From CAVZLD01 sp964522605 (GTDB lineage: Bacteria > Planctomycetota > Planctomycetia > Pirellulales > Pirellulaceae): 24,911 bases of DNA. The notes below the pieces were generated by a model. It had not been told where the DNA came from and ran no database searches. It saw nothing but the letters and a program-made list of their open reading frames with translations. Below, piece by piece: positions 9,028 through 14,918 of the stretch (its first letter is position 1; every line of letters starts with the position of its first letter). The position numbers and the translations under genes were made by a program. The stretch spans positions 1-24,911 of the forward strand of contig CAZFWV010000066.1 in NCBI GenBank assembly GCA_964522605.1. Direction: 5' to 3'.

Positions 9028-9597
9028 TCACTGTGCTTCCCCTTGGTTCAATTCGCGACCCAGCCACGCTCTGGCAAAAGCCCAATTCCGCTTGACCGTT
9101 CGGGCGGAGACTCCGAGTGCCTGTGCGGTGTCTTCGACCGTCAGCCCGGCGAAATACCGGAGTTCCACAAGTTTCGCCAGTTCCGGCTCGACCACGGCGA
9201 GCTTCGTGAGCGCCGCATCGAGATCAAGCAACTCGTCGATCTCGTCGAAATAAATGACCGCGTCGGCTTCCTCGTTGAGCTCTTTCTGGTTCATTTCGCC
9301 GCCCCGCTTGAGACTGTTGCGGCGCCGAGCGCTTTCAATCAGAATTCGGCGCATTGCTTCTGCCGCCGCGGCGAAGAAATGAGAACGGCCATCCCAATTG
9401 ATCGCTTCGTCTGCCACCAATCGGATGTAAGCTTCATGGACAAGCGCGGTAGGGTTCAGCGTCTGGCCGGGCTGTTCCTTCCGCATCCTGTAGCGCGCCA
9501 ACCGGCGCAGCTCGGCGTAGACGAGTGGCAGCAGATCGCTCGCTGCGGCGACGTTACCTTGCTGAATCTGACGTAGGATCTGCGTAACCTCGGGCAT
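9028..9597 (-). CDS. ECF-type RNA polymerase sigma factor (PF07638-like)
   Basis: A 189-residue protein from the ATG at 9597; an in-frame GTG at 9633 would add 12 basic residues with no better ribosome site. It is of the planctomycete ECF type: ITQ.L.....G...A.....LVYAELRRLARYRM near the N-terminus, LNPTALVHEAYIRLV (region 2), W..R.HFFAAAAEAMRRILIESARRR, and the C-terminal region 4 helix-turn-helix, PELAKLVELRYFAGLTVEDTAQALGVSARTVKRNWAFARAWL. The role is to direct RNA polymerase to a small regulon. It precedes the 781-residue kinase gene by 95 bases on the same strand, so kinase and sigma factor are probably cotranscribed, and phosphorylation of the sigma factor by its partner is a reasonable inference. 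No anti-sigma gene is seen nearby. Confidence 0.93.
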   Translation of the reverse strand: MPEVTQILRQIQQGNVAAASDLLPLVYAELRRLARYRMRKEQPGQTLNPTALVHEAYIRLVADEAINWDGRSHFFAAAAEAMRRILIESARRRNSLKRGGEMNQKELNEEADAVIYFDEIDELLDLDAALTKLAVVEPELAKLVELRYFAGLTVEDTAQALGVSARTVKRNWAFARAWLGRELNQGEAQ

Positions 9598-9633
9598 GTG
9601 CGATCCGCTTCTGCTGGTTGTGATCCGCCGCAC

Positions 9634-10200
9634 GCATGCATTCTACATCAGGGCCTTGAACACGAGACAGCTCGATCTGGTTCCGTAAGTTGGCGTCCAT
9701 TTGGCGCGTTGTCAACTGGCACCGCATGAGCCGCCACATCGTCCAGGGCACCGTAGGGGCAAGTAGGAATGGGGCTCGGCGATTGGCGACTTCGGCACCT
9801 TATATATCTGTTTTCCGTCCGTCACCAAGACCTACCCCAACCGAATCTTGTTGTCATCAACGATTACGTGAGATTGAGCAATCGCGTTTCAACCAAGTGT
9901 GTTCGCTCGAGTGTCGTCATGCAACAGCCGCAGTCCTATGCGGATGCAACGCTCTATCTGGTAATGCGAAGTCCAGCAAGTTGCGGGGCCAAGAATTCGC
10001 CCTTTTCACTGGCTCGGCAGTCCGTACACTCAGATGGGGACAGCCAGCGAACACGATCTCGTGCGGGCAGCTTGGTGAAATCCGGAAACAACCCGATCGG
10101 CCTCAGCTGTTTTGTCGTGATGGCGTTTGCGTCGTCGTGACATGATCACGACCCGAGATAGCGGTTGCTGGCGATTCTTACACATGCCCGGTTGATTTCC
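9634..10200. other. Intergenic stretch without recognisable gene
   Basis: Between the ECF sigma factor and repeat copy 2. Frames are open on the plus strand (for example 9690-10145) but their translations look like random sequence, rich in Arg, Ser, Cys and His, with no domain and no ribosome site. No repeat, hairpin with a T tract, or RNA gene was recognised. The promoter of the sigma/kinase pair should lie at the left end. Confidence 0.5.
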
Positions 10201-10566
10201 CCTCCACGCTTGATCCCTGCTACGACCGTAGTGTAACGGTCACTTCCTGGGCGACGGCGAGCAACGTGCTGGCTTCCAGCAACGCCACGAGGCCGGTCTT
10301 TTGGTTTCCTGGGCCGCTGCGATGATCCAGGAGCTCGACCGTCACGCAGGCGGTCGCTACCTACCGATCATCCGGGTTCGCCCGGCCGCGTGAACGACGA
10401 GACGCTGCCGCATGTTGCACCACCGGTCTGGGTGGATCGTTGAATTGGTGCATCTCCGGTTTGTCTGCGTGAAGACTGATTCACTTTTCGCCCTGTCTTC
10501 GATCTAATGCCGGCTACGGCTCCTTGCATATCTGCGTGTGCAGGCATTCACGCCGAAGGTCGGTGG
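10201..10566 (-). repeat. Dispersed ~365-bp repeat, copy 2
   Basis: Full-length partner of 1237-1603, in the same orientation, about 80% alike by eye. Near its left end a perfect inverted repeat GACCGT(10224-10229)/ACGGTC(10236-10241) has a 6-base loop; copy 1 has the same arms with one mismatch. On the minus strand the tail STDLRRECLHTQICKEP ends at the TAG shared with the other copies. Between copies 1 and 2 about half the base changes in the block near 10255-10350 are silent in the minus-strand frame reading TGLVALLEASTLLAV, which hints at an ancestral coding sequence. Stops and frameshifts now interrupt it. Its right end runs into the truncated beta-helix gene. Confidence 0.85.
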
Positions 10567-11795
10567 ACCGATTCAGGTCGCCGAAGACCGTCAGGGAGCA
10601 ACCTTTCATCTGGAAGATCGACCCAAAACGCGTTACTTGCCTGCGGAATTCGAGATGTCCTGGTCTCGGACAATATGAGCTCAACGCTGGGACGCTCGCG
10701 GTCAATGAACTTCGCATTGGTCATTCCGGAAACGGGCACTTGATTCAACCCTCCGGAACTGTCTTGATCGATGAGTTTCTCGGTCTAGGTGTTGGGGAAG
10801 ATTCCACGGGGAGGTATACCTTGGGGGGCGGTAGTCTCACCGTAAATGGTCCCGTCATCGTGGGTTCTCACGGAACAGCGGAGTTCTCCCAGGCAGGCGA
10901 TAGCACGGTCGCCGCAAGTCAGTTGAGTCTCAATAATTTTGGCGAAGCTCGATATCACTTGTGGAGCGGCACACTGAATGTGTCGGGTGCCACCAAGATC
11001 GGCCAGACCGGCCCGCCCGACACACCCGATGTCACCGATGCACGATTTGTTCAGTCCGGGGGCATCCACACCGTCGATCACCTGGCTCTGGGGCAGGAAG
11101 ACCGCCCGAATGGTGGCCGCTACTACCTCGAAGGTGGTGTCCTGAACGCTGCATCGGCAGAAGTCCGAGGCGTGAGCAGGTTTGAGCAGTCGGGCGGCGA
11201 GGCCACCTTTACAGAATCACTTGGCATCTACGCTGAATCGCAATATGTGCAACACGAGGGCATCCTTCGAGTCGGTGTGGCCACACCAGACGACTGGGGG
11301 AGCTTTTCGTTGTTCGGCCAGTTCTCACAGCTCGAGCCGTCGAGTCAAGTGTTTGTTCGCGGCAACGCGGCGATCGATGGAAGCGGTAGGTACACACTAT
11401 CAGCTGGGACGTTCCAGGTGATTGGACCTTTGTTTGTCGGCGGGCGTACGGGGCAAATAGGCCTCGCGATTCAAGGTGGCGACGTCGATGTCGACGGCCT
11501 GTACCTGACAGGCCGTTCCGCGCAGATGACGAGCGGCCATCTCATCAGTCGCAGTGCGCTTGAAGTTGGACGGTTGGGTGACGAGCCGTACGACGAGATT
11601 GTGTTCCATCAGACCGGAGGCATTGTTGACGTCGAGGGTGATCTTGTGCTGCGACGAGATTCAGGGGCTTCATTGTATACGCTGGCGGACGCGGGGCAGC
11701 TCAACGTCTGTTGGCCGGCTGCAACCCAGGAAAAAGAGTCAGGAGCCTTTTTGGGGAGTCGGGTAAGTTGTGACTTGAAGCAAGACGGGGCGTGA
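10524..11795 (+). CDS. Truncated beta-helix/autotransporter-like repeat protein (probable gene fragment)
   Basis: The frame begins at a TTG inside repeat copy 2, and residues 1 to about 47 look unrelated to the rest (Arg/Cys-rich, no signal peptide). From about residue 49 (10665) to 395 (11708) the protein is a regular series of 35-45-residue units with the pattern Y.L..G.L.V...I.G..G.G.F.Q.GG (GQYELNAGTLAV, GRYTLGGGSLTV, ARYHLWSGTLNV, GRYYLEGGVLNA, GRYTLSAGTFQV). This is typical of secreted beta-helical proteins of Planctomycetes that carry a C-terminal PEP-CTERM or autotransporter signal. Here both ends are missing: after GQLNV the sequence changes to an unrelated 28 residues and stops. It is therefore best read as a fragment left by rearrangement at both borders, unlikely to be exported. 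Confidence 0.65.
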   Translation: MHICVCRHSRRRSVDRFRSPKTVREQPFIWKIDPKRVTCLRNSRCPGLGQYELNAGTLAVNELRIGHSGNGHLIQPSGTVLIDEFLGLGVGEDSTGRYTLGGGSLTVNGPVIVGSHGTAEFSQAGDSTVAASQLSLNNFGEARYHLWSGTLNVSGATKIGQTGPPDTPDVTDARFVQSGGIHTVDHLALGQEDRPNGGRYYLEGGVLNAASAEVRGVSRFEQSGGEATFTESLGIYAESQYVQHEGILRVGVATPDDWGSFSLFGQFSQLEPSSQVFVRGNAAIDGSGRYTLSAGTFQVIGPLFVGGRTGQIGLAIQGGDVDVDGLYLTGRSAQMTSGHLISRSALEVGRLGDEPYDEIVFHQTGGIVDVEGDLVLRRDSGASLYTLADAGQLNVCWPAATQEKESGAFLGSRVSCDLKQDGA

Positions 11796-11883
11796 GCGGA
11801 GCTGGCCAATTGCTCGTTGTCAGTCTCGTTGATTCTGCGCTGGTTGGTCTCTCCTCTGACGAACCCCTAGAATCGGTCAAAGC

Positions 11884-11936
11884 CTGTCTGCATTGCCGGC
11901 GGCTGCTGGTGCTGCCGCCCATGGGCCTGCAGACAG
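11884..11936. other. Nested hairpin in the leader region of the 12033 gene
   Basis: Perfect 9-base arms CTGTCTGCA (11884-11892) and TGCAGACAG (11928-11936) enclose a second GC-only pair GGCGGC (11898-11903)/GCCGCC (11914-11919). No T tract follows, so a factor-independent terminator is not supported. It lies 97 bases before the propeller gene start, in the gap of about 240 bases (11796-12032) that otherwise holds only a doubtful 53-codon frame (11794-11955). Confidence 0.45.
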
Positions 11937-12032
11937 TCGCAGCACAGGGTTGACCAGAGGAGGCCGCTGGGACGGTCACGCGCTCCCGTGGTCTATGATT
12001 AAGGCATCAAACAGTCGCCCACGGACATTGCC

Positions 12033-13349
12033 ATGCAATTCAGAGTCTTGATCGTCTTCGCGATGTTCTTGTGCGCCGAGATCCGCGCGGAAGACTGGCC
12101 GCAGTTTCGCGGGCCTTTCGGAGATGGACACTCCGAGGCGAGCAACCTGCCGACGACCTGGGGAAGAGTCCTCAACCCGCCCGTGTGGGAAACGACGCTT
12201 CCTGGTTCAGGCTGGTCATCCCCTATCGTGATCGGAGACCGCATTTGGGTCACGACGGCCGAACAAACCGCGTTGGAAACAACCGCGAAGACCGAAAAAC
12301 TCGCGGATCACAAATTTGGGGCGGAGAGATTTCAGGCCAATGCTCAAGTCAAGTTGCTCGCCATCGAGTTGAATCTGGATGATGGGGCAATTCTGCGTCA
12401 GATCGACCTCTTGGAGATTGACGATCCAACTCCGATTCACGTCGTCAACAGCTACGCTTCACCCACACCTGTTTCAGATGGTAAGCGAGTCTACTGCCAT
12501 TTCGGATCGCTCGGCACGTTTTGCATCGATATGACGTCCGGCAAGGAGATCTGGAATAGACAGTTGAGCGTCGAAGATATTACTGGCCCGGCGAGTTCAC
12601 CCGTGCTGTGCGGTGATCGTCTGATCCTGGTTCGCGACGGTTGCGATCAGCAGTACATCGCCGCGCTCGACAAAAGGACGGGAGAGTTTGCCTGGCAACG
12701 TGCGCGGCCGAGAATCGAAGTGGCGGACGACAAGCTACGACGAGGATTTAGTACGCCGCTGATCATTAGCGCAGGTGGCCGCACGCAGATCATTTCTCCG
12801 ACAGCCCAATGGGCTGTGTCCTACGATCCCAACACGGGCGAGGAATTGTGGCGAGCGAAACTTGGCGACGGCCATGCAGTCGTACCGGCTCCAGTCTATT
12901 CCGATGGACTTGTGTTTGTGTGTTCTGGATATCACAAACCGAGACTTGTCGCGATCCGTGTCGACGGCCGTGGCGATGTGACCGAGACACACATTGCATG
13001 GGCATATGAAAAGCAAGTACCGTTGATCGCCTCACCGGTCGTTTCGGGCAGCGAAATCTACTTTGTGTCTGACATCGGAGTCGCAACTTGTCTGGACGCG
13101 AAGACGGGCGAACGAATTTGGCACCACCGAGTGTCGCGGAACTTCGCGGCAAGTCCCTTGTTAGCCGACGGCAAACTGTACTTCACGAATACTGAAGGTG
13201 TAACAACGGTGGTTCTTCCCGGTCGCGAGTATCGCGAGTTGGCTCGCAATCAATTGTTCGGGCAGACGTTTGCATCCATCGCGGTCGCCGGCGAGTCGTT
13301 ATTGATTCGAAATTCGTCTGCGTTGATGCGTGTCGCGACGGAGGACTAG
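12033..13349 (+). CDS. Secreted PQQ-like beta-propeller repeat protein
   Basis: Predicted 438-residue exported propeller protein, the fourth of its kind in the window but alone on the plus strand. A signal peptide covers 1-19 (MQFRVLIVFAMFLCAEIRA), followed by EDWPQFRGPFGDGHS, the family's N-terminal motif at 20-34. Blade signatures follow (SGKEIW, TGEFAWQ, TGEELWRAKLGDGHAVVPAPVYSDGLVF, TGERIWHHR, then the closing strand ESLLIRNSSALMRV). An insertion of about 50 residues (ALETTAKTEKLADHKFGAER and on) sits in the first blade region; it also occurs in many planctomycete members. No clear ribosome site precedes the ATG. Function is unknown; export and a binding or scaffolding role are inferred. 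Confidence 0.93.
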   Translation: MQFRVLIVFAMFLCAEIRAEDWPQFRGPFGDGHSEASNLPTTWGRVLNPPVWETTLPGSGWSSPIVIGDRIWVTTAEQTALETTAKTEKLADHKFGAERFQANAQVKLLAIELNLDDGAILRQIDLLEIDDPTPIHVVNSYASPTPVSDGKRVYCHFGSLGTFCIDMTSGKEIWNRQLSVEDITGPASSPVLCGDRLILVRDGCDQQYIAALDKRTGEFAWQRARPRIEVADDKLRRGFSTPLIISAGGRTQIISPTAQWAVSYDPNTGEELWRAKLGDGHAVVPAPVYSDGLVFVCSGYHKPRLVAIRVDGRGDVTETHIAWAYEKQVPLIASPVVSGSEIYFVSDIGVATCLDAKTGERIWHHRVSRNFAASPLLADGKLYFTNTEGVTTVVLPGREYRELARNQLFGQTFASIAVAGESLLIRNSSALMRVATED

Positions 13350-13862
13350 CCGCGATGTAACGGGGCGATCCACCGACTTTTTGCGTGGGCGTTCACGGAA
13401 TCGACGAGTGGGTGCGGGCCGACGGAAGCGACTCAAAGTCTCCCCCCGCTCTCCCAGACTCTCTCCGGTAGCTCGGTCCAGCCCCACGGCGAAAATGCAA
13501 GTCCCACTCAGGGCGAGAGTCAGTGGCACAACCGGCAGACTTCGCTGAGGTATCAAGAGGAAAGGCGACTGAGGCCTTCCATCGTGTCGGTTCCATCCCG
13601 ACTTGGCAGTTGGGACCTGGCATGGTGTGTGATTTCCAATTGCTCCCCTGTGTGATGACGTTTGCCTGAACGGTGTCGAGTCGCTGCGCCTCCCGAAGGG
13701 GTGGTCTTCACTCGTCCGAAATGCGGTGCTCAATGTTACTGACGGCCACCGGCAAACGAACGGCCCCGCATCGAGCCTCGGCGAAGATGGCCACGCGGAC
13801 CAGCATGTGCCAAGCGGCAGGTCGGGATTGACGGTGAACCCGGCGACGCGATCCTCTTTGAG
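13350..13862. other. Intergenic stretch without recognisable gene
   Basis: About 510 bases between the propeller gene and repeat copy 3. A long minus-strand frame (13299-14036) crosses it, but its product is low-complexity Arg/Ser/Pro-rich and joins repeat sequence to gene-free sequence, so it is not called. On the minus strand near 13440-13530 the translation contains PLTLALSGT, reminiscent of the common intergenic palindromic repeats that translate as PLTLALSP; arms CCACT (13504-13508) and AGTGG (13522-13526) are present, but the rest is degraded. Confidence 0.4.
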
Positions 13863-14075
13863 CTTGACGGTCGCCAGGGCCGTCGCCACCTGCCGATCCT
13901 CCGTGTTCGCCCAACCGCGTGCGCGACGAGACTCTGCCGCATGCTGCACGACCGGTCCGTGCGGATCGTTGAATTGGTGCATCCCCGGTGCGTCGGCTTG
14001 CATACCGAGTCGTTCTTTGCCCTGCTTTCGATGCAATACCGGCTACGACACGCTTCCCATTTGCGTGTACAGGCA
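13863..14075 (-). repeat. Dispersed repeat, copy 3 (right-hand module only)
   Basis: Matches the right-hand ~210 bases of copies 1 and 2, from GTCGCC...GTCGCCACCTGCC to the GGCTACGACACG/TTGCGTGTACAGGC end. Left of 13863 the similarity stops and unrelated sequence follows, so this copy is truncated or chimeric. An inverted repeat ACACGC (14048-14053)/GCGTGT (14063-14068) with a 9-base loop lies at the right end; it is partly kept in copy 1 (ACAC/GTGT) and lost in copy 2. On the minus strand the tail ACLYTQMGSVS ends at the shared TAG and forms the C-terminus of the gene at 14043-14348. Confidence 0.8.
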
Positions 14076-14348
14076 AGCGAATAATTCTGCCCACCCGTTG
14101 AAGATCGGCGAAGCAACTTGGGCACCCTCCGTGTGGATTACTGTCGGGCCATAGTAGCACAGTCCACGATGCGATTCGTTGTTTTTGGCTGGATTGAGTG
14201 TCGGAATCCATTCAAGGGTATCGGCGATGTAACGTATCAGGTCGTCTTCGATTCGGATCGCGACCGGATCATTAATGAACTCCATGTAATCCGAGAATCT
14301 GTGCTCGGCGCGAGACAACAACAGGAAGTCATGGTATGGACCGGGCAT
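14043..14348 (-). CDS. Small unknown protein whose 3' end lies in repeat copy 3
   Basis: A 101-residue frame with credible protein composition: RAEHRFSDYMEFINDPVAIRIEDDLIRYIADTLEWIPTLNP, then a Gly/Tyr segment HRGLCYYGPTVIHTEG and FNGWAELFA. No signal peptide or membrane helix is seen, and the family is not recognised. The last 11 residues are encoded by repeat copy 3 and end at the TAG conserved in the other copies. The N-terminus could also be the internal ATG (M21). It may be intact with the repeat as its natural 3' end, or truncated by it. Its gene overlaps nothing convincing on the other strand. Confidence 0.5.
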   Translation of the reverse strand: MPGPYHDFLLLSRAEHRFSDYMEFINDPVAIRIEDDLIRYIADTLEWIPTLNPAKNNESHRGLCYYGPTVIHTEGAQVASPIFNGWAELFACLYTQMGSVS

Positions 14349-14434
14349 CGGACTTCATTTGCGCACCCCCTGCCGGCGAGATTGCGACGTGTGTTCCTTG
14401 TTTTCCACCCACTTTCCCAGGAGTCGCTGCGCGC

Positions 14435-14716
14435 ATGGCTGCGTCCGATGATCCGAAGTCGATGACTGCTGACGAGCGTCTGCAGGCGGTGGCCGTCATT
14501 CTGGCGAGCGGCATTCTGCGGGGCATGCTGATCGCACGGACGCATCGCGAGCTTCAGGCCCGGGCGGCCGAAGGACCGTGTGAAGAAGCCACGGCCCGGC
14601 TTGTGGAACTTGGCTCACGGCGCGACCAGAGCGTCGTTGAACGGCCAGTTGCTACCTGTGATCAACCACTTCCCCGACGGGCAGTTGGCATCTTGACTAC
14701 CAACGTGGCAAGATGA
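14435..14716 (+). CDS. Small protein resembling recombinase-associated planctomycete ORFs
   Basis: A 93-residue frame from ATG 14435, with AGGAG 11 bases upstream. Its core, MTADERLQAVAVILASGILR, resembles from memory the short helical segment (ERRRQVAAILAAGVLRLR-like) of small ORFs often found beside serine recombinases in planctomycete mobile elements. The rest, rich in Arg, Glu and Ala, gives no domain. No recombinase gene is in the window, so if the resemblance is real this is a relic. An in-frame extension to 14336 is possible but looks less protein-like. Confidence 0.4.
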   Translation: MAASDDPKSMTADERLQAVAVILASGILRGMLIARTHRELQARAAEGPCEEATARLVELGSRRDQSVVERPVATCDQPLPRRAVGILTTNVAR

Positions 14717-14786
14717 GGCTTATGGCACCGGCGATGGGCGTCATGGGAGTCGCGTATCAGCGACCGGACTATTTACCGGACGACAA

Positions 14787-14820
14787 TTGAACACGGCTAG
14801 TTCAACGTGATTTGATCACG
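14787..14820. other. Two adjacent perfect hairpins
   Basis: TTGAAC (14787-14792)/GTTCAA (14800-14805) with a 7-base loop is followed without a gap by CGTGAT (14806-14811)/ATCACG (14815-14820) with a 3-base loop. The pair lies between the plus-strand small gene and the 3' end of the minus-strand kinase gene, so it could end transcription from either side. There is no T tract. Recombination or protein-binding roles are equally possible. Confidence 0.45.
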
Positions 14821-14918
14821 TCGGCGACTGGAGAGGTGTCCCGCGCTGGAATTACGCCGTTGCGTACTGAGCTCCATCATTCTGGCACGACGTTCCATCC
14901 GATGATGTGCGCATCCGG

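Noticed and set aside
9690..10145. A 151-residue plus-strand frame in the gap after the ECF sigma factor
   Set aside because: Arg/Ser/Cys-rich product, no start signal, no domain, and no sign of conservation visible from the sequence.
11794..11955. A 53-codon plus-strand frame with hydrophobic N-terminal half
   Set aside because: No ribosome site, no family, and it is crossed by the hairpin at 11884-11936; chance is likely.
13299..14036. A 245-residue minus-strand frame crossing repeat copy 3 and the end of the propeller gene
   Set aside because: It joins repeat sequence, gene-free sequence and the antisense of a real gene; composition is low-complexity Arg/Ser/Pro and there is no ribosome site or domain.
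13863..14075. Repeat copies as integron attC sites
   Set aside because: Copy 3 has an ATTCAAC and a downstream GTTGGGC on the minus strand that fit attC ends loosely, but copies 1 and 2 lack the second motif, the copies are kilobases apart and the flanking genes are not cassettes.
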